DNA from: Deferribacteres bacterium
GTDB lineage: Bacteria > Chrysiogenota > Deferribacteres > Deferribacterales > Geovibrionaceae
NCBI GenBank assembly: GCA_023395255.1
Contig: JAEWZN010000019.1
Coordinates: 110,654-174,653, forward strand
DNA: 64,000 nt
Direction: 5' to 3'
Below the pieces are notes generated by a model. The model saw only the letters and a list, made by a program, of their open reading frames with translations. It had not been told where the DNA came from and did no database searches. Positions 17,955 through 28,467 of the stretch are shown here, piece after piece. Numbering within the stretch: position 1 is the stretch's first letter; each line of letters opens with the position of its first letter. The translations under genes and the position numbers were made by a program.

Positions 17955-19998
17955 AGGCTCCCCCTTTGGGCAGTATTATTGTAAAGCAGGCTCCGTTTTC
18001 TGTGTTGGAGGCGGTTATTTTACCTCCCATGTGCTGTTCGATGAGCAGCTTAGTCATGTAGAGTCCTATGCCGGTTCCTTTGCCTTCCTCTTTTGTGGTG
18101 AAGTAGGGCTCAAATATTTTCAGAAGATATTTATCCGGAATGCCCGTGCCGTTATCTGAAACTGTTATACATACAGAATCCTCCGGGCAGCATATGTCAA
18201 TATTTATTTCTCCTCTTTTGTCGGAAAGCAGCACGGCGGATTCTATGGCATCTGCGGCGTTGTATATTATGTTTATCACGGCCTGCCTGAATTCACCTGC
18301 GTAGCCGTAAACGAAAGCTCCGCCGTCTGCGGAGTATTTTCCGCTGTTAATGTTTATATCAATGTGTTTTGCTGCAAACTGAACTTCAATAAGTCTGCAA
18401 AGTTCGCTGATCTCCTTTACTGCGTCATAAAGAACCTTCTTCTTATCCGGAGCGAAAAAAAGCCTGAAATCATCAATTGTGGATGAAATGTGCCTGATGA
18501 TTCCCATGCTGGTTTCGGAAAAGGCTTGCATGTACTCATCATCGGCGAGACCTCTTTTCCAGAACTCATAGGCATCCTGCACATAAAGCCCCAGAGCGTT
18601 GATAGGCTGCCGCCACTGGTGAGCTATGGCGTTTATCATTTGCCCCATATCTGCCAGTTTTTTCTGCTCCTGAATTATCTGTTCGTGCCGTCTTCTGGCT
18701 TCCACTTCTGTTCTGACCTGCTTTTTGAGGCTTGCGTTCATTTTCATCAGCTCGTTTTCAAGCTGAACAGTGGCTGTGGCATCCTGGCAGAAGCCGATGT
18801 ATCTGTCTTCGGCAAGTTTGAGTACCGATATGCGCATGAAAAAAGTTTCCTTATTTTTACGCATAAACTTCAATGTGTCAGAAACAATTCCCTGCTCAAA
18901 CAGAATCTCTTCCGCTTTGCGTGCATTCTCCAAAGCATCCGCAGGCCATAGATCCGCAACGGTCATGGATAGAAGCTCTTTTTCTCTGTAACCTGTAATG
19001 CGGCAGGCCTCTTTGTTGACCTCGATTATCCGCCCGTTATTGTCTGAGATGAATATGCTCAGAGGGGCGTTATTTACATAGGTGCGGTATTTGTTTTCGC
19101 TGTATTCCAGCGCTCTCTGCCTTTCCATGAGTTCCTTATGGAAAAACTTGGCATCCAGCCAGCCTTTCAGCGCCGGAGCAAGCAGCATGACCGCTTTATT
19201 TAGTATTTTAACATCAAGCTCGTTGAATCCGTCCTCTTTTTCTGCAAGAACAATTTCGCCGAGAAGAAGATGTTTGTGAACAACAGGAGCGGCAATACAG
19301 TTGCTGAAGCCAATATGCTCCTTAGGGACAGCAACATTTTCATTTTCGACAATAATTTGTCTTTTATTCAGCGCCTCACCCCAGATGCCGCTCCATTTCT
19401 CTCTGGGGAAGGAGGCGGAGGTCTTTGCGGTTCCAGAGAAAACCAGAGACGGGCATACCAGTGTGCCGTCTATGTCTATATACCCTGCAAAGCCGTGAAG
19501 GCATTTGATCTCTTTTCTGATAACTTCGAGAATCCCTTTGAATATGCCGATTTCATCATTCATAAGGAATGAGTTCATGAGTCCTGCGTGCAGACGGTTA
19601 TCAATTTCCGAGAGGGTTTTCTCCGTAATATCGTGAAATATGTTAAAAACATACGGCTTACCGTCAGCAATGAATACTGAGGAGTGGAACTCAAGGTGGT
19701 GCAGTCTGCCGGAGGAATCCCTGTGGCATGTCGTTACCGTGTCAACGCTGTTTTTCAGCACCTGCTCAATAAGCCTGAGTGTGCGTTCCGGTTTGGAGGT
19801 TGTTAAGTCCAGTATCCGTCTGGAGGTCAGCTCGTCAAAACTGTAGCCGTAGAGTCTGCATGCAGCTTCATTTGCATCGGTTATCCTTGTGGTTTCGGGA
19901 TCAAAAGTAAGCATACATGCGTTGGCGTGCCTGAATATTTGCCCGTAATCCGGAGCAGAGCCTCCGGCCGGAGTTCTGCCTGAATTCAAAAATGTCAT
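17941..19998 (-). CDS. PAS/GAF sensor histidine kinase (cytoplasmic)
   Basis: Soluble kinase of 685 residues from the ATG at 19998, where AAGGA lies seven bases upstream; a longer in-frame start at 20055 lacks a ribosome-binding site. Domains: PAS about 20-125, GAF-like about 140-290 (GYIDIDGTLVCPS), PAS about 300-412, coiled coil, H-box NAIAHQWRQPINAL with His460, then HATPase with IIYNAADAIE, DNGTGIPDK and GTGIGLYMTK. Overlaps the response regulator gene by 14 bases, so the two form a coupled two-component pair. Its kinase core is clearly paralogous to the gene at 15563-17599. Confidence 0.9.
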   Translation of the reverse strand: MTFLNSGRTPAGGSAPDYGQIFRHANACMLTFDPETTRITDANEAACRLYGYSFDELTSRRILDLTTSKPERTLRLIEQVLKNSVDTVTTCHRDSSGRLHHLEFHSSVFIADGKPYVFNIFHDITEKTLSEIDNRLHAGLMNSFLMNDEIGIFKGILEVIRKEIKCLHGFAGYIDIDGTLVCPSLVFSGTAKTSASFPREKWSGIWGEALNKRQIIVENENVAVPKEHIGFSNCIAAPVVHKHLLLGEIVLAEKEDGFNELDVKILNKAVMLLAPALKGWLDAKFFHKELMERQRALEYSENKYRTYVNNAPLSIFISDNNGRIIEVNKEACRITGYREKELLSMTVADLWPADALENARKAEEILFEQGIVSDTLKFMRKNKETFFMRISVLKLAEDRYIGFCQDATATVQLENELMKMNASLKKQVRTEVEARRRHEQIIQEQKKLADMGQMINAIAHQWRQPINALGLYVQDAYEFWKRGLADDEYMQAFSETSMGIIRHISSTIDDFRLFFAPDKKKVLYDAVKEISELCRLIEVQFAAKHIDININSGKYSADGGAFVYGYAGEFRQAVINIIYNAADAIESAVLLSDKRGEINIDICCPEDSVCITVSDNGTGIPDKYLLKIFEPYFTTKEEGKGTGIGLYMTKLLIEQHMGGKITASNTENGACFTIILPKGGACDEE

Positions 19999-20093
19999 TC
20001 TCAATCCTTGGGTTGTGTATATGCTAAAGCATATATTTCCTGCTGTTAAAAGCAATAGAAATCAGGATTGAATATAAAGTTTAGAAGACGTTT

Positions 20094-20921
20094 TCAGGCA
20101 AATTTATACCACACATTCATTGTTTCCGTTCCGCCGCAGATATTTGTGTTATTAACCAGTCGGCCGCCGAATTTGTAGCCACGTTTAGCAAAAGTGATAT
20201 TCATGCCGAAGGAGAGTGAGCGGGCGATGGTGTAAAAAGTGCTTATGCCGAGTTTCGGCACTTCCTGTTCCATTTTTGCCAGCAGTGCTCCGGCAAGGCC
20301 TTTGTTTCTCGCCTCCGGGAGGGTAGCGAAGTCTGTCATCTCAGCGGCACTGATGTACGGGTTCATCTCTGCGCTGGCGAGGGCTGTTATCCTGCCGTTC
20401 TCCCTTATGCCGAAATAGGCAGCGGATTCCTTCATCGTCTGCCTTATGTATTCAGGGTCATGGATGGGAAAGGGGTATGATTCAAAAACCTGTCTGTAAA
20501 CCCCGGCCATTTCTTCCGCATCAGCAGGAGCCATCCGCTCGCAGAGCTCCGTCATGGGAGGTTCGGCATCTTCCTGTTTGCTGCTGAGGGCTCTGAGCAG
20601 TATTTCAGACTGGAGTTTCCTGTCCCGCTCCTCTCTGCGTGACGGGTCGGTGAATTTGGAGAGGAACACAGCCTTATCATACGGAGCGTTTTTGAGGGGG
20701 AGTTCCGCCTCAGTGACAAAACTTCTTTTTATAAATATCTCAGCTTTTTCCGCCGGAACTTTTGCTATTATTTTGGAATAACCGTTTTTTTCCGCAAGTT
20801 CCTCCGCCTTTGCCGCGGTCTCATCCCCGCAAGTGTAGGGGAAGGAGAGTATGTAGAGCCTGTCGCTGAATTTTCCGTGGTGAACAGCTGCTCCGTCCAG
20901 ATCTGTTATTTTATCCGTCAT
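20094..20921 (-). CDS. ablB: AblB, beta-lysine N(epsilon)-acetyltransferase
   Basis: GNAT-family acetyltransferase, 275 residues, that converts beta-lysine to N-epsilon-acetyl-beta-lysine, a compatible solute of methanogens and some bacteria. The GNAT acetyl-CoA-binding region is in the C-terminal half ([22 protein letters not shown] near 200-225); the N-terminal half is the family-specific domain. The start overlaps the kamA/ablA end by 11 bases with GAGGAGA inside kamA, so the two are coupled. The function rests on that pairing plus overall similarity to the AblB family. Confidence 0.9.
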   Translation of the reverse strand: MTDKITDLDGAAVHHGKFSDRLYILSFPYTCGDETAAKAEELAEKNGYSKIIAKVPAEKAEIFIKRSFVTEAELPLKNAPYDKAVFLSKFTDPSRREERDRKLQSEILLRALSSKQEDAEPPMTELCERMAPADAEEMAGVYRQVFESYPFPIHDPEYIRQTMKESAAYFGIRENGRITALASAEMNPYISAAEMTDFATLPEARNKGLAGALLAKMEQEVPKLGISTFYTIARSLSFGMNITFAKRGYKFGGRLVNNTNICGGTETMNVWYKFA

Positions 20922-22227
20922 CGTTTCTTCTCCTCAGCCTTTCCGTGTCTTCGGGTATGAGGGTGATCTTGTCATCATAGTCCGCCATGAGCCTCTCTAT
21001 GCCTATTGTCGCGGGGTTTTCCTCCCCTGTAACATTGAGGACGAGGCTGCATGTATCGCAGTTTCTGTCGCAGAAGACAGGCTCGTATGAGTCAGGCTCC
21101 TTGTAGGAGCATATGACCCCTTCGTAGTTGCGGAGTATAACCTTATTTGTTGACCACGACACCAGATAGTTCGGGCTTACGGGTATCTTGCCTCCGCCGC
21201 CGGGTGCGTCTATTACATAAACAGGGACCGAAAAGCCGCTTGTGTGGCCTCTCAGGGACTCTATGATCTCTATCCCCTTGCTCACAGGTGTGCGGAAATG
21301 GGACAGACCTTCGGAAAGGTCGCACTGGTAAAGATAATAAGGGCGGACACGGTTGCTGACCAGCTTCTGAACCAGCTTTTTCATGATGTAGGGGCAGTCG
21401 TTCACCCCGGCGAGGAGAACAGACTGGTTGCCGAGCGGCACTCCCGCCGAGGAGAGCCTGCGCAGGGCGGCGGCTGAGGAATCCGTTATTTCTCTGGGGT
21501 GGTTGAAATGTGTATTCAGCCAGAGGTTAGGGTAGCTGCCCAGAAGAGCGGCAAGCTCTTCGGTAATCCTGTAAGGAAGGACAACGGGCATCCTTGTTCC
21601 TATGCGGATCACCTCCACATGCTCAATGGCGCTGAGTTCATCCAGAATCCATTCAATGGCGGAATCCGTCAGCATGAGGGGGTCACCGCCGGATATAAGC
21701 ACGTCTCTCACTTCGGGGGTCTTTCTGATGTATGCAAGCCCTTTCTCAAGGGTGTCCCTGCCGGGGATGAAGTCCCTGTCCCCGACCTTGCGCTTTCTGG
21801 TGCAGTGGCGGCAGTACATAGCGCACATATTGCTTACATGAAAAAGAACCCTGTCTGGGTAGCGGTGGGTTATACATTCCGCAGGGCTGTCCTCATCTTC
21901 GGACAGGGGGTCGCTCATCTCCCAGCTTTCCGTAACTAGCTCATTAACTGAGGGGAAAGCCTGCCTGAATACCGGGTCATCGCGCCAGTTTTCACGGTCT
22001 ATGAGCGAGGCGTAGTATGGTGTTACTGCTATGGGAAATTTCTCAGCCGTCATTTCAAGGCGCTTTCGTTCCTCCGGCGTGAAGCTTATTCCCAGCACAT
22101 CCTCAAAGGTTTTTATGTCCTTAATCGTTTTACGGAGCTGCCAGTGCCAGTTTTTCCAGTCCTGCATGCCGGAATCAGGCTGAATGGATTCGGCTATGGA
22201 TTTTTGGTTAGGTGTATATATACTCAC
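20911..22227 (-). CDS. kamA: KamA/AblA, L-lysine 2,3-aminomutase
   Basis: Radical-SAM, PLP-dependent enzyme that converts L-lysine to beta-lysine. The 438-residue product has the [4Fe-4S] SAM motif CXXXCXXC at Cys135, Cys139 and Cys142 ([13 protein letters not shown]), a glycine-rich PLP region [13 protein letters not shown] near 345 with the likely PLP lysine, and C-terminal cysteines CDRNCDTC that in the family bind zinc. The start is GTG with AAAGGAGG six bases upstream. With ablB it makes the osmolyte N-epsilon-acetyl-beta-lysine rather than entering lysine fermentation; no kamDE or related fermentation genes are adjacent. Confidence 0.95.
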   Translation of the reverse strand: MSIYTPNQKSIAESIQPDSGMQDWKNWHWQLRKTIKDIKTFEDVLGISFTPEERKRLEMTAEKFPIAVTPYYASLIDRENWRDDPVFRQAFPSVNELVTESWEMSDPLSEDEDSPAECITHRYPDRVLFHVSNMCAMYCRHCTRKRKVGDRDFIPGRDTLEKGLAYIRKTPEVRDVLISGGDPLMLTDSAIEWILDELSAIEHVEVIRIGTRMPVVLPYRITEELAALLGSYPNLWLNTHFNHPREITDSSAAALRRLSSAGVPLGNQSVLLAGVNDCPYIMKKLVQKLVSNRVRPYYLYQCDLSEGLSHFRTPVSKGIEIIESLRGHTSGFSVPVYVIDAPGGGGKIPVSPNYLVSWSTNKVILRNYEGVICSYKEPDSYEPVFCDRNCDTCSLVLNVTGEENPATIGIERLMADYDDKITLIPEDTERLRRRNDDG

Positions 22228-22433
22228 CGTTGCCTCCTTTATTTTTTATTAATTATAACTCATATGATTATGTTTTCAACATGAAATATGGATATATGCA
22301 TGAATAAAACAGGTATAAATAGCTATATAAGGCTGATCAGGCGGCTTTTAAGATTATTTTGATGTTAAAAGTTCCTTAAATGTGCCGTTCTTGGTTGACA
22401 AACAGAAAGCCCTCTGATATTTCCGTTTAATTT

Positions 22434-22865
22434 ATGAAACTGAAGATCGTGATGTCCTCGCGGATACGTGACAAGGCTGTCGAAGAACTTACTGCGGAAT
22501 ATGTGAAAAGAATGGGCGCATATGCCGAGTGTTCCGTGGTAGAGGCTTTTTCGGCCAACAAGGCAAAGCAGCTTCCTCTCCTGCTTAAGGCGGGCGAAGG
22601 CGCTCTGGTGGGTATGGACCCGAAAGGAAAAAGGTTCACCAGCGAAAAATTTGCCGGCTGGCTCGAAAAAAAGCTTGAAGAAAACGGCGCGGTTACTTTT
22701 TTTATCGGCGAGGCAGACGGACTGCACGAAGAGCTTAAGGCCCATTTAGACGATACCGTCTCTCTCTCGGACATGACAATGGCGCACAGAATAAGCCTTG
22801 TTGTTCTCGCAGAGCAGCTTTACAGGGCATTAACAATAATTAAGGGTCATCCCTACCATAAATAG
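22434..22865 (+). CDS. rlmH: RlmH, 23S rRNA pseudouridine-1915 N3-methyltransferase
   Basis: SPOUT-class methyltransferase that methylates pseudouridine 1915 of helix 69 in assembled ribosomes. The 143-residue product matches the family length, with the SAM-binding knot segments VTFFIGEADGL near 84-95 and the C-terminal MTMAHRISLVVLAEQLYRA, followed by GHPYHK, the family's conserved end. No strong ribosome-binding site is visible. It is followed after 12 bases by the DksA-like gene, likely in one transcript. Confidence 0.96.
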   Translation: MKLKIVMSSRIRDKAVEELTAEYVKRMGAYAECSVVEAFSANKAKQLPLLLKAGEGALVGMDPKGKRFTSEKFAGWLEKKLEENGAVTFFIGEADGLHEELKAHLDDTVSLSDMTMAHRISLVVLAEQLYRALTIIKGHPYHK

Positions 22866-22877
22866 GAGGGTAATGTT

Positions 22878-23243
22878 ATGATGGATGCTGAAAGGTTAAG
22901 CTACCATAGACAGAAACTTCTCGATATGAAGAAAGAGCTTATCGAGAAGCTGAACGAGAAGTATAACGAAGCAATAAAGCTTGGTACTGAAGGGGTTCAG
23001 GATTCCGCTGACGAGGCTTACAACATCTACAACAAAAACCTCATGCTCGGTAAGGTCGAAACCGATGCGCTTAAACTCAGGCTGGTTGAGCAGGCTCTCC
23101 AGCGTATAGCGACCGGAACATACGGAGTGTGCATCGAGTGCGAGGAGGAGATAGAGCAGAAAAGGCTCGAATATGTCCCCTTCGCCAGATACTGCACCGA
23201 CTGCAAATCCGAACTGGAAAGAAAAGGTCTCATAAAAATGTAG
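22878..23243 (+). CDS. DksA/TraR-type zinc-finger protein
   Basis: A 121-residue protein with an N-terminal coiled coil (about 8-75) and a C-terminal C4 zinc finger, Cys85-X2-Cys88 and Cys106-X2-Cys109, as in DksA, which binds RNA polymerase through the secondary channel and works with ppGpp. The loop between the coil helices holds DSADEA, where DksA has its acidic tip. It is shorter than E. coli DksA (151 residues), so it may be DksA2/TraR-like. AGGAGG precedes the ATG by eight bases. Confidence 0.88.
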   Translation: MMDAERLSYHRQKLLDMKKELIEKLNEKYNEAIKLGTEGVQDSADEAYNIYNKNLMLGKVETDALKLRLVEQALQRIATGTYGVCIECEEEIEQKRLEYVPFARYCTDCKSELERKGLIKM

Positions 23244-23430
23244 CATTAATCCGGCAGGGCGGTTGCCCGCCTTTGCCGGTGTTTTGTTTTATTTTGACTT
23301 GCCGGAAAAAGTCTTTTTCTGTTGCCGTTTTTCCCCGCCTCTATTATCTTAACGCGTGCGCGCATATCGCGAGAATATGGTATTGTTAAAAACATCTGAT
23401 ACCTGTTCATAAGTATTTTAAAGGTGTGCT

Positions 23431-24954
23431 ATGGCAGCAAAACTCATTTTACTGATACTCGACGGCTGGGGCTGCCGCGAAGACAACAGAAACAACGCTG
23501 TTTCCCTGTCCCATCCTGCCAATTTCCTTAAGCTCATGAAAACATGCCCTCACACCCTTCTGGATGCCAGCGAGGAGCGGGTAGGGCTGCCCGCCGGACA
23601 GATGGGCAACTCCGAAGTCGGACACACCAACATAGGCGCGGGGCGCATAGTCTATCAGGATTTCCTGAAAATAAGCATGGATGTACGTTCCGGTGTCATA
23701 AGACAGAACGCCAATATCAATACATTTTTCGGTGACACTCTCAAAGGTTCCGGCAGACTTCACTTCTTCGGTCTGCTGTCAGGCGGCGGAGTACACAGTC
23801 ACATCGATCACCTGAAAGGTCTGGTGAAAATGGCGCAGGACAAAGGGATAAAGCATATCTTCATCCACGCCTTCACAGACGGCAGGGACACCCCCCCGAA
23901 AAGCGGCATAGATTACGTGAGGGATATTGAAGCATTCCTTGATGAGACAAAGGCAGGGCGGATTGCCACTGTCTGCGGCAGATATTACGCCATGGACAGG
24001 GACAAAAGATGGGACAGGGTGGAGAAGGCCTACAACATGCTCCGCCTCGGCGAAGGAAGGAAGGCTTCATCCGCTGTTAGCACCGTGCTTGACTCATACG
24101 CCGAAGATAAAACAGACGAATTTATACAGCCCTCTGTGATTGAGGGTGTTGACGGAAGGGTAAAGGACGGGGATTTTGTCTTCTTCTATAACTTCCGCGC
24201 CGACAGAGCCAGAGAACTCTGCCTCGCCTTCAATGACCGCAGCTTCGGCGGTTTTGCCCGCAAAGACCACCCTCAGGTAAATTTCATGACCCTTACCAGA
24301 TATGAAAAAGGCTACACATTCCCGGTGGCTTACCCGCCGGAGGAGCTTAATGATATATTCGGCGAGGTCATCAGCAAAAAAGGCTTAAAACAGCTCCGCA
24401 TAGCCGAAACGGAGAAATACGCACACGTTACCTACTTCTTCAACGGAGGCAGGGAGACCGTTTTTGAGGGTGAGGAGCGCGAGCTCATTGAATCCCCCAA
24501 GGACGTGCCGACTTATGACAAAAAACCTGAGATGAGTGTTTATAAGGTGGCGGAAAAATTCAGGGAAGTTTTCCTGAAAGGTGACATAGATGTGGCGGTA
24601 ATGAACTTCGCAAACCCTGACATGGTCGGCCATACAGGTGTCGAGGAGGCAGCCGTGAGAGCCTGCCGCGCAGTGGATGAATGCCTCGGTGAGGTAATCC
24701 GCATCGCAGATGAAACAGGCGCTGTGCTTGCCGTCACTGCGGATCACGGGAACTGTGAGCAGATGTGGGACTATGAAAACGATCAGCCCCACACGGCACA
24801 TACCTTGAATCCTGTACCGTTTATAGTTTATAATTATAAATGCGTACTTCAAAAGGAAAAAGGCAAGCTGGCGGACATAGCGCCGACACTGCTTGACATC
24901 ATGGGAATAAATCAGCCGGAAGCAATGACCGGAAAGTCGCTTCTGGTGAAATAA
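23431..24954 (+). CDS. gpmI: GpmI, 2,3-bisphosphoglycerate-independent phosphoglycerate mutase
   Basis: Converts 3-phosphoglycerate to 2-phosphoglycerate in glycolysis and gluconeogenesis using two manganese ions. The 507-residue product matches the family. The N-terminal LLILDGWG and the catalytic serine Ser61 in GNSEVGHTN are present, as are the later metal motifs FANPDMVGHTG and TADHGNCEQM. It is upstream of gapA and pgk, though the comF-like and PAS genes separate them. Confidence 0.97.
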   Translation: MAAKLILLILDGWGCREDNRNNAVSLSHPANFLKLMKTCPHTLLDASEERVGLPAGQMGNSEVGHTNIGAGRIVYQDFLKISMDVRSGVIRQNANINTFFGDTLKGSGRLHFFGLLSGGGVHSHIDHLKGLVKMAQDKGIKHIFIHAFTDGRDTPPKSGIDYVRDIEAFLDETKAGRIATVCGRYYAMDRDKRWDRVEKAYNMLRLGEGRKASSAVSTVLDSYAEDKTDEFIQPSVIEGVDGRVKDGDFVFFYNFRADRARELCLAFNDRSFGGFARKDHPQVNFMTLTRYEKGYTFPVAYPPEELNDIFGEVISKKGLKQLRIAETEKYAHVTYFFNGGRETVFEGEERELIESPKDVPTYDKKPEMSVYKVAEKFREVFLKGDIDVAVMNFANPDMVGHTGVEEAAVRACRAVDECLGEVIRIADETGAVLAVTADHGNCEQMWDYENDQPHTAHTLNPVPFIVYNYKCVLQKEKGKLADIAPTLLDIMGINQPEAMTGKSLLVK

Positions 24955-24980
24955 ATTTATAAAGGGGGCGGGACAGGGAA

Positions 24981-25643
24981 ATGTTTTCTGAGATTTTCCG
25001 CCCCGTATGCGCAGGCTGCGGTGAGGATTCGCCTGACAGTATATTCTGCGCCGATTGCAGAGACAGCCTGCGTCATCTGAAAATGTTTTGCAGAACATGC
25101 GGGCATCCTCTCAATGTTGATGCGCTGACATGCGGCTTTTGCCCTTCGCGCCGATATGACAGGCTGTTTACAGATTACCTGTATTCATCCCCGCTGAAGG
25201 AAATGCTGAAAAAAATTAAGTTTGCTTACGGGGTGAGAGGGATTTTTCACCTCGGTGAACTTATAAGGCAGCCGGGAGACGTGTTTTCGGTGTATGATAT
25301 AGTTACACCTGTGCCTTCACACTTCACGCGGAAATTCCGCAGGATAATTCATCCGGCGGATGTTCTGGCAGAGCACATTGCCTCCCTCAGCGGAAAAAGA
25401 GCAGAAAGGCTCATTATCCGCAGAAAAAAGACGGGCTATCAGTGGAAACTGAAAAAGAAACAGAGAATAAGGAACGTGAGCGGGGCTTTCGCACTCAGCG
25501 GCGAATGCTCAGGTAAAAAAATCCTCATCGTTGACGACATTTACACAACCGGTTCCACTGTCAACGAGTGCGCCAGGGTTCTCAAAATAAACGGAGCCGA
25601 GCTTGTGGACGTTTACGCCTTAAGCTGCTCAGGGTATTATTGA
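24981..25643 (+). CDS. ComF family phosphoribosyltransferase-like protein
   Basis: A 220-residue ComF-family protein, a group linked to DNA uptake and recombination. The N-terminal part has four CXXC-type pairs or half-pairs (CAGCG, CADC, CRTCG, CGFC) that should bind zinc. The C-terminal part is a type I phosphoribosyltransferase fold with the PRPP loop VDDIYTTGST near 180-190. Start at the ATG after GGGGCGGGACAGGG. The biochemical substrate of the family is not established. Confidence 0.9.
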   Translation: MFSEIFRPVCAGCGEDSPDSIFCADCRDSLRHLKMFCRTCGHPLNVDALTCGFCPSRRYDRLFTDYLYSSPLKEMLKKIKFAYGVRGIFHLGELIRQPGDVFSVYDIVTPVPSHFTRKFRRIIHPADVLAEHIASLSGKRAERLIIRRKKTGYQWKLKKKQRIRNVSGAFALSGECSGKKILIVDDIYTTGSTVNECARVLKINGAELVDVYALSCSGYY

Positions 25644-25656
25644 TGGAGTTTTTTAG

Positions 25657-27306
25657 ATGAAGATGCTGAACATGCTTGCATCCAACCTTGCCGGTCTGGA
25701 TTTTCCCATGTTTGCGTATCTGCCGCGTACGGGGAAAATGTACCGCTTGGACGGGGGGAAAACATCACCCATGCCCGTTCCCGAAACTATCAGACCGGGG
25801 CTTGAGGATGAGTCTAAGTCTGTTATATATTTCAGGAAAGGGGACGAAATAATTGTCTTTTTCTTTTTCCGCATTCAGGCGGAAGGGAGCGAGATAATAC
25901 TTGTCATTCAGGACAGCAAGGGCGGACAGCGCCCTGCCAGAGTTCTATCTGTTTTTGCCTCCAAGGCTCTTACCGAGCAAGCAGCCCCCGCACCTGAACC
26001 TGTTTTCAGGAACTATGCAGCGGATGGCGCTCTGCGCCGTGAGCTTGAGCGGATGATAGGGCGGGTGACCGAGCTTGAGATAAGCCTCAGCGAAAAGGAC
26101 GCGAAACTCCTTGAACTCCAGCGCAGGCTGTTTGTGCAGAACGAGCTTCTGGAAAGAATGGAAAGCGCGGACAGCAAGGATGAGACCCGCATTGAAGAAA
26201 TAATGGAACTGAAAGAGCAGATTGTGGCCAAAAACGAGGAGATAGCAAACCTTGAGGCGGAGATACAGTCACTTCATATAGAAGCCGAATCACTCAGCAG
26301 CAAGCTGGGCAGCTATGATGATGTTCTTTCTGATAATGATGTAAAAATACACGAGCTTGAGGCCGAGCTTGAAACACAGAGCGAGGAGCTGGTCAAGGCG
26401 GAAGACCTGATAGGCATTATCAAAACCAGCCGAAACAAGATCAGAAAACTCATGGACGGACTGCCCATGCCGCTTTTCTCTGTGGATAAACACTATATTG
26501 TCAAAAACGTCAACCGTGCGGCGGGGGATTTTGCCGGAAACGGCCCCCTGAACGAGATTGTCGGTCAGGAGTGCTACAAGGTTTTCTACGGCTTTGACGC
26601 GCCCTGTTCATGGTGTCGCCTGTCCGAAGCTTTGGAAGGAAAGGAAACCACAGAGCATATAGATGTGTACAAAAAGGACAAGCTTCTCAAGATAGAGCAG
26701 CAGATGTACCCCGTACACAATAACGAGGGCGAAGTGGACGAAGCGGGCGAGCATCTCTTTGACATGACAGAGCAGTACGAACTGATAAACTCCCTTGAGA
26801 ACTACAAAGGGCAGATCAAAAAGTACAAAATGTCAAAACTCAGCGATATTAACGAAATAGAAGAACTTAAAAAGGAATATTCCTCACTGAATGACAGTTA
26901 CGAGGAGCTCCAGACTAAGTTTCAGAAGATGCGTGTGACTCTTGAGAGGCTGCTTTCGGAAGATAAAATGAACGAGCTTCTGCGTACCAGAAACGAAAAT
27001 GCGGAACTGCGCAACAAGCTTACCCGTGCGGCCAGCGCGCTGCGCAATTATCAGGTTAATCTGGACGACAGCAAAACCAGATACACCGAGCTGAATAAAA
27101 AGACGGTTTACCAGCTTGAAAGGCTGATAAACGTGCTCAATAACAAAACAACCCTCAAACAGCCCGATATGGAACAGAGTTTCGCTTTCATCAACAGCGA
27201 GCTTGCCCGCCTTAAACGTGATTATGATAAACTTTGTGGTGGAAAAACAGCCAAAACAAGTGTAAATGTTAGTGACGCCTCGGAAGGCGCGCCGGATGCG
27301 GATTGA
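25657..27306 (+). CDS. Coiled-coil protein with a Cys-containing PAS domain, function unknown
   Basis: A 549-residue cytoplasmic protein that I cannot name. The N-terminal ~100 residues are a small globular domain. Residues about 125-260 and 380-530 are long charged coiled coils. Between them is a PAS-like domain (about 262-378) with the cysteine pattern CYKVFYGFDAPCSWC (Cys306, Cys317, Cys320), a pattern seen in PAS modules of many anaerobe sensor proteins. There is no kinase, methyl-accepting, GGDEF or HD output. It sits between a comF-like gene and gapA, 13 bases after the former. A scaffold or redox/metal sensor is possible, but this is inference. Confidence 0.7.
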   Translation: MKMLNMLASNLAGLDFPMFAYLPRTGKMYRLDGGKTSPMPVPETIRPGLEDESKSVIYFRKGDEIIVFFFFRIQAEGSEIILVIQDSKGGQRPARVLSVFASKALTEQAAPAPEPVFRNYAADGALRRELERMIGRVTELEISLSEKDAKLLELQRRLFVQNELLERMESADSKDETRIEEIMELKEQIVAKNEEIANLEAEIQSLHIEAESLSSKLGSYDDVLSDNDVKIHELEAELETQSEELVKAEDLIGIIKTSRNKIRKLMDGLPMPLFSVDKHYIVKNVNRAAGDFAGNGPLNEIVGQECYKVFYGFDAPCSWCRLSEALEGKETTEHIDVYKKDKLLKIEQQMYPVHNNEGEVDEAGEHLFDMTEQYELINSLENYKGQIKKYKMSKLSDINEIEELKKEYSSLNDSYEELQTKFQKMRVTLERLLSEDKMNELLRTRNENAELRNKLTRAASALRNYQVNLDDSKTRYTELNKKTVYQLERLINVLNNKTTLKQPDMEQSFAFINSELARLKRDYDKLCGGKTAKTSVNVSDASEGAPDAD

Positions 27307-27386
27307 CAGTGTTTTTTATAGAACGCTGTCTCGTTTTCTGTCAAGGCTGCGTTCAGTCTCTGCAGGTGTATAAGGACGGCATGCTG

Positions 27387-27408
27387 ACTCCGTTTTCACG
27401 GAGTTTTT
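27387..27408 (+). terminator. Rho-independent terminator before gapA
   Basis: Stem ACTCCG / CGGAGT with loop TTTTCA, followed by a T run. It lies 80 bases after the coiled-coil gene and 43 bases before gapA, so it should separate the upstream unit from gapA-pgk. A weaker hairpin (ACAGTGTT / AACGCTGT) lies just upstream at about 27306-27329. Confidence 0.65.
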
Positions 27409-27429
27409 CAGTCTGATGTAAAATATTAA

Positions 27430-28446
<1,017 letters not shown>

Positions 28447-28467
28447 TCCGTCAGCGGACAGAACGAA

